A stretch of 64,000 nucleotides of DNA from Uranotaenia lowii (GCF_029784155.1 NC_073692.1:68147888-68211887); one strand, 5' to 3'. Positions 1 through 10,384 are shown, numbered from the stretch's first letter. Translations and numbers: made by a program. Notes: a model not told the origin generated them from the sequence alone.

Positions 1-3000
1 GTCGTTTTTGATGCGTCTTGCAAGCCTGCGACAGGAAAATCCCTGAATGACGTGCTCATGGTCGGGCCAGTCATACAGGATGATCTACGAGCCATAATAT
101 TGAGAACCCGAATCAACCCAGTGTTACTGATCGCTGACATCAAACAAATGTACCGCCAAATTCTGGTTGACGAACGAGATACTCCGCTCCAACGAATCCT
201 CTGGAGAAATTCTCCCGATGAACCCATTGACACATTTGAGCTGAAGACAGTTACCTACGGCACTGCTAGTGCGCCTTTTCTTGCAACAAGAACACTCCAG
301 CAACTGGCCGACGATGAGAAACTGCATTTTCCCGAGGGCGCCAAGGTTTTGAGAAAGGACGTGTACGTAGACGACTTGGTAACCAGCGGAGGATCTCCTG
401 AAGAAGTTGCTGAAATTCGGAATCAACTGGATCAGCTATGCCGACGTGGTGGTTTCGAATTCCGGAAATTCGCATCGAACGTAGAAGCAGTACTTGAAGG
501 CATCTCGACCGAAAGACGTGCTCTCCAATCTTCAGTAGAGCTTGCTGCTGATCAATGCATAAAAACTCTCGGATTGCACTGGGAACCAGCTTCGGACAAT
601 TTACGGTTCCAAATCCAGGCATTTGACCAACTGCACAGCACGGTCTTGAGCAAACGAGTTGCCCTTTCACAGATCGCCCAGCTGTTCGATCCATTGGGTT
701 TAGTCGGTCCTGTCATAGTCACTGCCAAAATATTCATGCAGACTTTGTGGAGTCTTAATTCGGGTGACGGAAAACCTTGGGGATGGGATCAGCCACTGCC
801 AGCCTCTCTTGCCAGTTATTGGGAGCAATATACTTCACAACTGCCATCACTTAGCCAGTTACGAATTCCGCGTTGCATCGTCCACTCAAACTTCACAACC
901 CTCCAATTACACATGTTCTCTGATGCTTCCGAACAAGCTTACGGTGCATGTGCCTATTTTCGTTCGACCGATTCCGCAGGCAACATTGCAGTCGGCCTAC
1001 TAACCGCTAAATCAAAAGTTGCTCCCCTTAAAAAGCGTAGCATACCACGACTCGAGCTCTGTGGAGCGCTTGAGGCCGCCCAATTGTATAGAAAGATCTC
1101 ATCAGCCTTCGGGAGGACTTTTCCAACCTTTTTCTGGGTCGATTCCACCACCGTTCTTGCCTGGCTAAAGTCTAATCCTTCAAATTGGACTACGTTTGTT
1201 GCGAATCGTGTTTCCAAGATTCAGCTCTCGACGGAAGGATCTTCCTGGAATCATGTGGCTGGTCAGCAGAACCCGGCTGACCATATATCCAGAGGCATCG
1301 ATGCAGATACCCTGCTCTCTTGTGACTTGTGGTGGCAAGGCCCTGAATGGCTTCGATCAGACCAAAGTATGTGGCCAACATCATCTTCGAATCACACATT
1401 TGATACCCAATTGGAATTCCGCCCAGCAAAATCCACAGCTCTAACGGCCACAACCGAACCTACATTTATCGACGTTTACGTGGCAAGGTTCTCAAAGTTC
1501 CAAACTATGCTTCGGGTAACAGCATTTTGCTTGCGCTTTTCTTTCCACCGTCGGAATCCACGAAAAAGCAGAATATTCCAGCCATTTCTTAGTGCAGACG
1601 AAATTCGGGATGCCGAAGGCATTCTCATCCGGTTAGTCCAAGCTCAGGAGTTTGCCGACTACGTCTCAGCTCTCAAAGCATCAAAACCAGCTCCTGTCAA
1701 ATCTCGACTCAGATGGTTCACTCCGTTTTTGGATTCCAATCACCTGATGCGCATAGGAGGGCGCATCGACAGATCATCATTGACCTACGACGCCAAGCAT
1801 CAAATTCTGCTCCCTTATCAGCATCGCTTCTCCACCTTGCTTGTCGAATGCTACCATGAGAGGCATTTACACGCAGCACCACAACTGCTTCTAGGTATCC
1901 TGCGCCTCCGGTACTGGATCATAGGGGCCAGGAATCTGGCCAAAACAGTCGTCCACCGCTGCCTAAATTGCGTCCGAGCTCGCCCTAAATTGGTGGAACA
2001 ATTTATGGCTGAGCTGCCAAAGGAACGCATAACTGCCACCCGACCATTTGCCAAAACAGGTGTCGATTATTGGGGTCCAATTTTACTCAAACCTCCGCAA
2101 CGTCGAGCCTCACCAACCAAAGCGTTTGTTGCTGTCTTCGTGTGCTTCAGCACAAAAGCTGTCCACATCGAACTAGTATTCGATCTAACGACAGCGAAAT
2201 TCCTGCAAGCCCTGAGGCGCTTCGTCGCACGCCGAGGCCCACCGTCCGACATATACAGCGACAACGGTAGAAACTTTCTTGGCGCGAAAAATGAGCTGAA
2301 ACGACTTATCCGGAATCCAGAACACGCTGACAGAGTTGCGGCCGAATGTTCAGATTGTCATATCCGCTGGCACTTTAATCCTCCGAGAGCTTCCCATTTT
2401 GGTGGCCTGTGGGAATCGGCAATAAATTCTGCACAGAAGCACTTTCTGCGAGTTGTTCGCGATCGTCCCCTGGCATACGACGACATGGAAACCTTGTTGT
2501 GTCAAATTGAGTGCTGTTTAAACTCCCGTCCCATCGTGCCATTAAGTGACGATCCAACAGACTATGAGCCACTAACTCCGGGGCACTTTTTAGTTGGCAC
2601 GGCACTCAAGTCTGTGCCTGATGATAATCACTCAGAAATTCCATTCAACTACCTCCGGAAGTGGCAACAAACGCAAAAATTATTCCAAGACATTTGGCGA
2701 AGATGGCACCTGGAATATTTAGCAACATTAGAACCAAGGGCTAAATGGTGCAACTTACCTGTGGCGATACAAAAAAACCAGTTAGTTCTTCTGAAAGACG
2801 ACGCAACCCCATCGATCCGCTGGCCGACTGCAAGGGTTATTGAAACTCATCCTGGGCGCGATGGCATCACTAGAGTGGTCACCCTCCAAACTCCTAAGGG
2901 TTCCTGTACACGACCGGTGGCTAAAATTTGTCTGTTGCCGATTGCATCAACGCCTGTTGAATCAATTACAACAACCGGCACTGGACAATCAACTACAGAC

Positions 3001-3063
3001 AAAGTATTCGAAGGAATTCAACCACAGCATCCTAATGGTTTCGGATCAAATGGAAAACAATAA
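1..3063 (+). CDS. BEL/Pao retrotransposon pol polyprotein, 5' end outside window
   Basis: The frame is open from base 1, so the gene begins upstream of the window; the first internal ATG is at 52, but the residues before it also fit a BEL reverse transcriptase. Numbering codon 1 at base 1: RT with the YVDD catalytic motif at residues 122-125; RNase H with candidate acidic residues D308, E352 and D381; an integrase HHCC zinc finger (H619 or H622 with C654 and C657); an integrase core with D689 (GVDYWGP), D754 (YSDNGRNF) and E805 (GGLWESA); then the conserved C-terminal region around PLTPGHFLVG that follows integrase in BEL elements. No stop or frameshift is seen over about 1,020 codons, so this copy is fairly young. 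The protein copies element RNA into DNA and inserts it in the host genome. The stop TAA (3061-3063) lies inside a duplicated segment. Gag, protease and the 5' LTR are not in the window. Confidence 0.93.
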   Translation, partial: VVFDASCKPATGKSLNDVLMVGPVIQDDLRAIILRTRINPVLLIADIKQMYRQILVDERDTPLQRILWRNSPDEPIDTFELKTVTYGTASAPFLATRTLQQLADDEKLHFPEGAKVLRKDVYVDDLVTSGGSPEEVAEIRNQLDQLCRRGGFEFRKFASNVEAVLEGISTERRALQSSVELAADQCIKTLGLHWEPASDNLRFQIQAFDQLHSTVLSKRVALSQIAQLFDPLGLVGPVIVTAKIFMQTLWSLNSGDGKPWGWDQPLPASLASYWEQYTSQLPSLSQLRIPRCIVHSNFTTLQLHMFSDASEQAYGACAYFRSTDSAGNIAVGLLTAKSKVAPLKKRSIPRLELCGALEAAQLYRKISSAFGRTFPTFFWVDSTTVLAWLKSNPSNWTTFVANRVSKIQLSTEGSSWNHVAGQQNPADHISRGIDADTLLSCDLWWQGPEWLRSDQSMWPTSSSNHTFDTQLEFRPAKSTALTATTEPTFIDVYVARFSKFQTMLRVTAFCLRFSFHRRNPRKSRIFQPFLSADEIRDAEGILIRLVQAQEFADYVSALKASKPAPVKSRLRWFTPFLDSNHLMRIGGRIDRSSLTYDAKHQILLPYQHRFSTLLVECYHERHLHAAPQLLLGILRLRYWIIGARNLAKTVVHRCLNCVRARPKLVEQFMAELPKERITATRPFAKTGVDYWGPILLKPPQRRASPTKAFVAVFVCFSTKAVHIELVFDLTTAKFLQALRRFVARRGPPSDIYSDNGRNFLGAKNELKRLIRNPEHADRVAAECSDCHIRWHFNPPRASHFGGLWESAINSAQKHFLRVVRDRPLAYDDMETLLCQIECCLNSRPIVPLSDDPTDYEPLTPGHFLVGTALKSVPDDNHSEIPFNYLRKWQQTQKLFQDIWRRWHLEYLATLEPRAKWCNLPVAIQKNQLVLLKDDATPSIRWPTARVIETHPGRDGITRVVTLQTPKGSCTRPVAKICLLPIASTPVESITTTGTGQSTTDKVFEGIQPQHPNGFGSNGKQ

Positions 3064-3166
3064 ATCCAAGGCCTATTTCGGCTTGGATCAGATCACAAAT
3101 AAAATCCTAATGGTTTCGGATCAAATGGAAAACAATAAATCCAAGGCCTATTTCGGCTTGGATCAG
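3031..3166 (+). repeat. 61-bp segment duplicated with a 75-bp period at the end of BEL pol
   Basis: Bases 3031-3091 and 3106-3166 are identical by eye. The first copy contains the pol stop codon. The first copy runs directly into ATCACAAATAAAAT, while the second runs into GTGAGT. The 14-15 bases after the first copy recur at 3486-3500, just after an AG that could be a 3' splice site. In the +2 frame the 75-bp period adds exactly 25 codons and stays open. Confidence 0.9.
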
Positions 3167-3485
3167 GTGAGTTCCTGTCCAATGCACTTATTTCCACCCA
3201 AAAACCGCTACCGGGTCTTAAACATTCCAGGATGATTCACTCCACCAACATTCACGACACAAACGCACCAATTGCTGCTACATCGCACTCTTCAAGCCAC
3301 GGTTTGTTTTGATCAGCAGCTTTACCCGTTCAGCCAACAGTATTTTCCAAAATAAGGTTCGGTAGCACCTTTTCGCCTGCAGCAGCACAAACGTTTCAAG
3401 GCACTACTTATTATGGATACGGTGAGTCCCTGTCCAATCGTTTCACTCTCTTTAGAAACCGCTACCGGGTCTTAAATATTTCCAG
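3167..3485 (+). other. Possible 319-nt intron with two internal 64-bp intron-like repeats
   Basis: Bases 3167-3230 and 3422-3485 are related 64-bp sequences. Each starts GTGAGT(T/C)CCTGTCC, shares ACCGCTACCGGGTCTTAAA, and ends in TTCCAG or TTTCCAG. Each has a donor and acceptor at its ends and is about the size of a short insect intron. Joining the first donor (3167) to the second acceptor (3485) would reproduce the junction already present at 3091/3092. The 191 bases between the two repeats (3231-3421) could be an optional internal exon; in the incoming frame they are open for about 44 codons and then stop near 3363. No transcript data are available, so splicing is inferred. Confidence 0.5.
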
Positions 3486-3680
3486 ATCACAAATAAAATC
3501 TTTTTAACGACCGACACGATGGGCGCGACGCAGATGGATGCTGATGTAAACATTGTCTTCACGCTAACTGAGAAAGGACCATCATCATGTACACGCTCCA
3601 GCAGAGGAAGTCATTTGGATGCTGTCAGAAACGCGGTTTCTGAAGGGGCCAGTATGTTCGTGGAACACGAAATTGGGTAA
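3486..3680 (+). CDS. Putative downstream exon of a small spliced BEL ORF
   Basis: If the donor at 3167 is joined to the acceptor at 3485, the reading frame that is +2 relative to base 1 (open at least from the ATG at 2840, with later ATGs at 3035 and 3110) continues from 3486 for 64 codons to the TAA at 3678-3680. I recognise no domain, signal peptide or membrane segment in the 3' exon, so it does not look like an envelope gene. A third ORF after pol is known in some BEL elements, but this one is short and unassigned. The end may lie within the LTR. Confidence 0.3.
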   Translation: MTNKIFLTTDTMGATQMDADVNIVFTLTEKGPSSCTRSSRGSHLDAVRNAVSEGASMFVEHEIG

Positions 3681-4075
3681 ACCACCACCTCCCGTTCCTG
3701 AAACAAATATTTTCACTAACGGGACATGAGGTCAACTGTCAACTTCATCAAAACGTCAGCGAACATCACGAACACCAAGATGATGAAGAGTCTTTTCCGG
3801 GAGGCTTAGTTTATAAAAGGCCCATCGCATTGGAAACGTGCCTCAGTTTTTCTGCTTGGACATCGAAGACTCAAACCTCCAAAGTAAACTCCTGTTCGTG
3901 TTGTTGATTCGAGAAGAAACATTGTTGTGCATAGTACCTGTGAAAGTTGAATTATTAAATTAAGTTAAAGTATAGTTGTTTAGTAAATAAATTAGTTGAA
4001 ATAGAGTGTTGTTGTACTTACCAAAACCTGCGTTGATTTTGTACGAGACGAAACATGAAAGTATAACATACCTAC
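3654..4075 (+). mobile_element. Probable 3' LTR of the BEL element, edges uncertain
   Basis: The segment after pol carries what an LTR needs: a TATA box, an initiator about 33 bases later, and an AATAAA-type signal near 3985. A purine-rich stretch near 3640-3650 followed by TGTTCGTGG is one possible left edge, and a sequence ending in ACA near 4070 a possible right edge. The upstream LTR is outside the window, so no pair can be compared and both edges are guesses. Repeated TACCTGCTG motifs lie just beyond, at 4073-4105. Confidence 0.45.
3812..3850 (+). promoter_or_regulatory. TATA box and initiator of the BEL LTR
   Basis: TATAAAA at 3812-3818 is followed by TCAGTT at 3843-3848. If transcription starts at the A at 3845, the TATA box begins 33 bases upstream, the usual spacing for an insect RNA polymerase II core promoter. 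In a 3' LTR this promoter would fire outward into the flanking DNA. Confidence 0.6.
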
Positions 4076-4130
4076 CTGCTGGAACACATACTTACCTGCT
4101 GAAAAAAAACCACTATACTTACCTGGAACT

Positions 4131-5586
4131 GGGAGAGTCGAGCTGCAATTCTGTACTTCGAGGATAACGACGATTGTTACGGGTTAAGGTACGACTATAC
4201 GTAATTCCATTTGCATGTAAAAACTGGTTCCTTTTGAATTGTAAAAATTTTGAAGATTTGGATTTATTGACAAAAACTTACCGTTCAAAAGTTGCAATTA
4301 GTGCAGGGTCTCAAATTTTGAATCCATAGGAAATTGTTACGTGATAAATAAACTTTGGATCTGACTTCTCAAGTTATACCAAGGCACTGTTTTATTATCA
4401 CATTTTCACATTTTTTAGACAAGATTTAAAAATTTAAAAAAAAAAATATTTTCGAGTGAAATATAAACGAATGAACAAAGCTGAAATCGCTCCAAGAATC
4501 ATATTACAGGGTGACAATAAAGCTATTTAAAAATTGAAGCATTTCGTAATCCTTCTTTATAAGCAATCAGATCTTAAAACGTGTATCAAGCAACATTAGA
4601 AGAGAGAAAATCGAAATTGAATTGAAACTCCCTCTCACGACCTCAATACATTCGTTCAGTCAAATGCTTCTGCCGATGCTTGTTTTCACTTTTTCCGTAA
4701 ATGTCGATTTATACCTTATTTAATTTTTTATTACCCGATAATTTGTGCCGTCGATTTTGTAAATGTCGATTTAGACCTTTTATATTTTTTATTACCTGCT
4801 TATTTGTGCCGGGAGTCTTTGGGTCTTCCCAAAATTGAAGGGTCGATTTATTTTCACGACTTCAACCCCTCTATTTTTTTCAGATTTCTAAAATTTTCTT
4901 TTTTAGTAAGATAAGGTAAGAATTTTTTTAATAAATATAATAAAACCCATATTTCAAAGCAACATAACTTCGCTAATATTCAACGAAAATCATTAAATAG
5001 CACAAATGCTTCGATTGATTGATCGATTGTTTAATGAGAGAGATTATAAACTTAAAGTTCATTTATCTCGCGAAATGCATTAAAATTTTTTCAGCTATTA
5101 AATTAAATAAAAACAATTAAGATGGACCTTTTAGATGCAAAATTGTAAATTAACTAAAAATGGTATCTACCGCTGGCACTGTCAGCATCATCGAATAGTC
5201 TGTAGAAAATGCCATTGTATAGCCCAATTACAGATGCAACTTTCATGTGAAGACACCAAAGTGGACCAAAATCTCCTTTGAGAGTTATGAAAGAAATAAT
5301 AACAGTATAACTCTTTTTACAAAAAAAATCTTACCGAATATTGCTCAAAAAATAAAATTTTTCTAAATCTGATAAAACATGAGTCGTAAAAGTGAACCCA
5401 TTTTTTTATGTTGGGGAAGATCCGAAGATCGCCGGCGCAAACCCATCACACCCCCCTTTTAAGGTCATCTCCGATACCACATCGTAAAGCCTAGAGTTTT
5501 TCCAACAAGATGGACTACCTACATGGGATATATGTTCAGTATAGATCAGTTAGTTTGGCAGGAAAGTATTCTTGACCCTTAAGCTA
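4131..5586. other. AT-rich non-coding DNA with one imperfect tandem duplication
   Basis: No gene is visible. GTAAATGTCGATTT occurs at about 4697 and again about 62 bases later at 4759, each followed by a related stretch ending TTTGTGCCG, so this is a diverged tandem duplication. The rest is poly-A/T-rich sequence without recognised features. Confidence 0.5.
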
Positions 5587-7445
5587 GGCATGGCAGATAC
5601 TTTCAGAAAAAAACGGGACATTTCACGAAAAAAAGCGGGGCACTTGAGAATCTCTTTAAAAAGCTTAATTATCTAGCCAAACTAATACGTGTTAATACGT
5701 ACACCATCAAACAAAGTTGTTCATAGAAAGTACTCTAAGGTTTTTTTTAACGCGGTTGATTTTACTCAGTTTTTCTAACATGACTTCTTTTTCCACGGTT
5801 TTTGCCATATGCACCGTTATTTTCCACAGAAAACACAAAAAATTTCCATCCTTGTATAACTTGGACGATTGAGTCGAAACAGTTGTTAATAAAAAGAAAT
5901 CTAATTTGAATTCCGGTGAAAAAAAAAATCTATATACAGTTGCGTTCAAAAAAGAATGAAATCGCGTAAAGCTGCGCTCCCACTTCCAACTTTGACAAGC
6001 TGCCATTTCTCTCTCGGTTGATAGTTTTTCATGAAAATTTCACACAATCTAGTTCAACTATCCAACTAACACTCTACGAAATTTGAAGTTTTTACAATGA
6101 CGGGAAACAAAGATAGAGCTATTTCCGTAAAAAAGAGAAATTTGGAGTAGCTTCACTAAACTTGCCGTATCTTCGACAATTTTCATTGAAAATCCTTGAA
6201 ATTTGGTCCAAAGATGTAAAAATATTTGATTAAACACCAGGTCAAGTTTCGTCAAAATCGACAAACGTGATCAAAAATGGTGCCGGGTAGAAAATCAGGT
6301 TCATTATCGCCCAGCAGACGATTTCATTCTTTTTTGGACGGATGTTTGTATAGAAAACATAGCAATCCATGTATTTTTGGTTTTTCCTTTCACAAAATCA
6401 AAATTTATTACAAAGAAGGTTGTAAATTGATAGAAACTTCATTCCTGCTTTGTTTAGAAATAGAAATTGTTCCAACAGAGCTGGTATTGAAACACAAGAG
6501 CGAATTGAATACTCGCTTTAATTGTTTATCAAATTTGATTATCGGAATATTTAGCAGGTCATTTCTGAATCTTTGTTCTTCTTATTTCGAGCTCTGTTGA
6601 AACATTTTCTCTTCAGAAACAAAGCACGAATGAAGTTTTTATCAATTTACAACATTCTTTGCGATAACATTTTGATTTTGTTAAAGAAAAACCAAGAATA
6701 CATGGATTACGATGTTTTCCATACAAACATTCGTCCAAAAAAGAATGAAATCGTCTGCTGGGCGATAATGAACCTGATTTTCTACCCGGCACCATTTTTG
6801 ATCACGTTCATCGATTTTGAGGAAACTTAGCCTGGTATTAGATTAAACATTTTTACATCTTTGGACCAAATTTCAAGGATTTTCAATGAAAGTTGTCGAA
6901 GATACAGCAAGTTTAGTGAAGCAACTCCAAATTTCTCTTTTTTACGGAAATAGTTCTATCTCTGTTTCCCGTTATTGTAAAGACTTCAAATTTCGTAGAA
7001 TGTTAGTTGGATAGTTGAACTTAATTGTGTGAAATTTTCATGAAAAAACATCAACCGCGAGAGAAATGGCAGCTTGTCAAAGTTGGAAGTGGGTGCGTAG
7101 CTTTACGCGATTTCATTCTTTTTTGAACGCAACTGTAGTTCGATACTCTTTACTTAGTTAAACCATCTTGAACAGTATTTTCTTCATACATTGGTTTAAC
7201 GTGTTCCAAGAACGCTTAACTGAATATTTTATATTCTATTGTGATGCTTAGAGGTTTAGAGTTATTCGGTATTGTCTTACATAAACTAGAAAAAGACGTA
7301 TTTAAAAGATATTCTGTGTTGAATCAATGAATTCAAATTTAGACTAAAATTTGATTTTTTTTCAGTGTAAGTTAGTAAACTTTGTAGAAGTTTTCAAAGT
7401 TAGAAAAAAAAACGGGACATTTTGAGGAAAAAGCGGGACTCTACC
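5587..7445 (-). repeat. TGTCCCGCTTTTT-type repeat, split by a fold-back element
   Basis: On the minus strand the ends near 5590-5650 and 7400-7440 both contain repeated TGTCCCGCTTTTT-like units. The end near 5590 matches 39215-39262 over several tens of bases, including GAAAGTATCTG. The two parts flank the fold-back element at 5937-7135, so I read them as one older repeat with an insertion. The family is not one I can name, and no coding capacity is seen. Confidence 0.55.
5937..7135. mobile_element. Fold-back element A: about 1.2-kb near-perfect palindrome flanked by TA
   Basis: The element begins CAGTTGCGTTCAAAAAAG and ends with its reverse complement, with TA on both sides, as in Tc1/mariner-type insertions. 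The two halves are inverted copies of each other almost to the centre near 6536. Each arm also has an internal copy of the terminal motif in the opposite direction (6320-6341 and 6732-6752). ORFs inside are mirror images and not coding. It is non-autonomous; a Tc1/mariner-group transposase is the likely mobiliser, by inference from the ends. Confidence 0.85.
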
Positions 7446-8484
7446 TTAAGCTCCAAAAGCAAAAAAACTGTTTTTTACCATGACATTGGTCGATTTTGCG
7501 AAATTCTTATAGCTCCTCGCCTACTGAAGCTGTGAATAAAAAGGCCGCTGTGCACGCCTTCAGTAGGTCACGTAAGATCTGTTGCTAAGTTTTTAGCAGC
7601 ATTAGTCGGGAAAAAGCCGGGAAATTTTTGAGGATTTTTTTGGCTGTGGAATGCTTCTGGTGACCCTCCTTGAGCTTTGGAGGTTGGTAGTGAAGTGGCT
7701 CAGTTGTGAAAAGCTTGCCTTTGATGGAGTTAACACTGTGAAGAGTTGTAGTATCGAGCAGCGTCGAAGGCATGGTCCACTATTCTTGTTTTTTTTTTTT
7801 TTTTTATTTTCGGTTCAACGTGATAGCCAAGATTCCAAAGAATGTTTAAATATTATTTGGTTGATTCGTTTTCAGTTTTTCTAAAAAAAAAGTTTAAGGT
7901 TGTTGAAAATTAAAAAAAAGGACAGGAACTTTACCATCTTCCTGTATAATTATAATGTTTCCCAAACTAAAGGTTTTCATATAAAACGGGAAAAGAAAGA
8001 CTCATGTCAAAGATGTCTTCAAAAAACAATTGTTTTGAAAAAGTATGAAAAATAAGAAAAATACTTACCCCAAGCTTGCCGGATTGTTCGGTTTTACTCG
8101 GGTTTGCCGGTTATCTAAAATAAAATCTGGAAAGAATTCGGTCAGGCCTTTTTCACCGGGTTTTGTCGAAAAAAAGCCCGGATTTTACCTGGATTTATTC
8201 AATAAATGCTTCAAATCAAACAAAAAAAAATCAAATTTTGTTGTAATTTTATAAAAATAATCATGATTAGTTTGTTGGGGCCCAATACACGGTTAAAAAT
8301 GTGCTGATAACTTTTGATTATTTTTTTAAGTTCTTTTTTCTTGATTTTTGTAGTTTAATTCCTTAATTCAGCTGCAATACCAAAAAAAATAATCCGAAAA
8401 GTTATGCTTCGGTACAAGACTGTAGCTCAGCTAGGGAATGCTCATAAAAATTCACTTAGTGTCCAAGAAACCTGACGATAGAAA
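7446..8484. other. Non-coding AT-rich DNA with a relic of a CCGG-rich repeat
   Basis: No gene is seen. Bases 8060-8180 contain TTGCCGG, CGGTCAGGCC and ACCGGGTTTT motifs that resemble, on the opposite strand, the repeats at 36332-37005 and 51723-51976. Bases 7505-7575 hold a short imperfect inverted repeat around CCTACTGAAG and CTTCAGTAGG. Confidence 0.4.
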
Positions 8485-10340
8485 TGTTGCAATTTTCAAG
8501 ATTATGACCACAAAAAATGTAAAAAATTGTGAAAAAGTCGTACTTTTCAATAAATGGCCAAAATGGTCTAAAAGTTTACGTGATTTGGCACACTTTTGCA
8601 TTTTTAGATTGTCAATATACGGAACACAGATTTTTTTTACGAGTTTTCAAAAGTTGTTTGTTTTTCAATCCTTTTTGTCAGTTTGAAATTTCTCAGATAT
8701 TTTAAGACTAACAGTTGCGTTCAAAAAAGAATGAAATCGCGTGAAGTTGCGCACCCACTTCCAACTTTGACAAGCTGCCATTCTCTCGTTTTATATTTTT
8801 TCATGAAAATTTCACACAATCTAGTTCAACTATCCAACTAACACTCCACAAAATTTGAAGTCTTTACAATGACGGGAAACAAAGATACAGCTATTCCCGT
8901 AAAAAAGGGGAAATTTAGAATTGCTACTCTAAAATTGCTGTATCTTTGACAATTTTCATTGTAAAATCATGAAATTTGGTCCAAAGATGTAAAAATGTTT
9001 GATCTTCTACCAGGCCAAGTTTCGTCAAAATCGACAAACGTGATCAAAAATGGTGCCGGGTTGAAGATGAGGTTCATTATTGCCCAGCAGACGGTTTCAT
9101 TCTTTTTTGGACGGATGTTTGTATGGAAAACATCGTAGTCCATGTATTCTTGGATTTTTCTTTCACAAATCCAAAATTTATCACAAAGAATGTTGTAAAT
9201 TGCTAAAAATTTTATTCGTACTTTGTTTCGAAAAAGAAAATGTTTCAACAGGGCTCAAAATAAGAAGAACAGAGTTTCAGAAATGACCTGCTAATGATAC
9301 CGATAAACAAAGTTGATCCACAATTAAAGCGAATATTCTATTCGCTCTTGTGTTTCAATACCAGCTTTGTTGGAACAATTTCTATTTCTTAACAAAGCAA
9401 GAATGAATTACAATCAATTTACAACATTCTTTGTGATAAATTTTGGTAAAGTGAAAGAAAAAAACCAAGAATACATGGACTACGATGTTTTCCATACAAA
9501 CATCCGCCCAAAAAAGATTGAAATCGTCTGCTAGGCGATAATGAACCTCATCTTCAACCCGGCACCATTTTTGATCAAGTTTATCGATTTTGACGAAACT
9601 TGGCCTGGTAGTAGATCAAACATTTTTACATCTTTGGACCAAATTTCATGATTTTTCAATGAAAATTGTCAAAGATACAGCAATTTTAGAGTAGCAATTC
9701 TAAATTTCCCTTTTTTACGGGAATAGCTGTATCTTTGTTTCCCGTCATTGTAAAAACTTCAAATTTTGTGGAGTGTTAGTTGGATAGTTAAACGAGATTG
9801 TGTGAAATTTTCATGAAAAAATATAAAACGAGAGAGAAATGGCAGCTTGTTAAATTTGGAAGTAGGTGCGCAGCTTCACGCGATTTCATTCTTTTTTGAA
9901 CGCAACTGTTATTTCAACTTTGCCCTGGATTTCGGATAAATTTACGCAAATTTTTTTAAATAAATTTATATTCAGAAGAAAGCCAAATACCATCTTAAGG
10001 TGTAATTACATAAGCGAATGAAAATTTATTGCGAAAATTATGCATGAATAAAAATCAAATCCAGTGCAAATTTGAATTTAAGTTTAAGAAAATCAGAGAA
10101 ATTGCTAATTGAAAAAAAGGTTAAAAAAACAGCTACCTTTAAAAATTCGTAAAAAAATGCAGTATTTCGTATTTTGACAATCTGAAGAAGCAAAAATGTG
10201 CCAAATTACTTCAACTTTGCAATCCTCTTTCCAAAATTTGCTGGTATGACCCAAACAATTTTGATGGTTCATAGATTGAAAAGTGCGATTTTACTCCACT
10301 TTTTTTGCATTTTTTGTGGTCATGATCTTAAAAAATTTCG
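8485..10340. repeat. Older inverted repeat hosting fold-back element B
   Basis: Bases 8500-8660 (starting around TTATGACCACAAAAAATG) recur as the reverse complement at about 10165-10335 (CATTTTTTGTGGTCATGATC), with many substitutions. Between them sits fold-back element B. I interpret this as an older inverted-repeat element that took an insertion close to its loop. Its outer ends are not resolved. Confidence 0.55.
8711..9909. mobile_element. Fold-back element B, second copy of the family at 5937-7135
   Basis: It has the same ends as copy A ((A)CAGTTGCGTTC and its reverse complement), almost the same length, and TA on each side (8709-8710 and 9910-9911). The arms are inverted copies meeting near 9310. 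The internal inverted copies of the terminal motif are also present (about 9095-9115 and 9500-9520). Substitutions between A and B are visible, so they are separate older insertions rather than a recent local duplication. Confidence 0.85.
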
Positions 10341-10384
10341 TTAAAGAAAGAAGTGAGATATAGCGGTATTAAGTGATTTTTTTT

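Noticed and set aside
124..2605. Minus-strand ORFs across the BEL pol
   Set aside because: Shadows of the plus-strand polyprotein, which has clear domains.
3486..3680. BEL envelope gene
   Set aside because: Too short, and no signal peptide, membrane segment or Cys pattern.
6277..6830. Paired ORFs with nearly the same protein on both strands
   Set aside because: They are mirror images produced by the palindrome of element A (starts at 6277 plus and 6795 minus); element B has counterparts.
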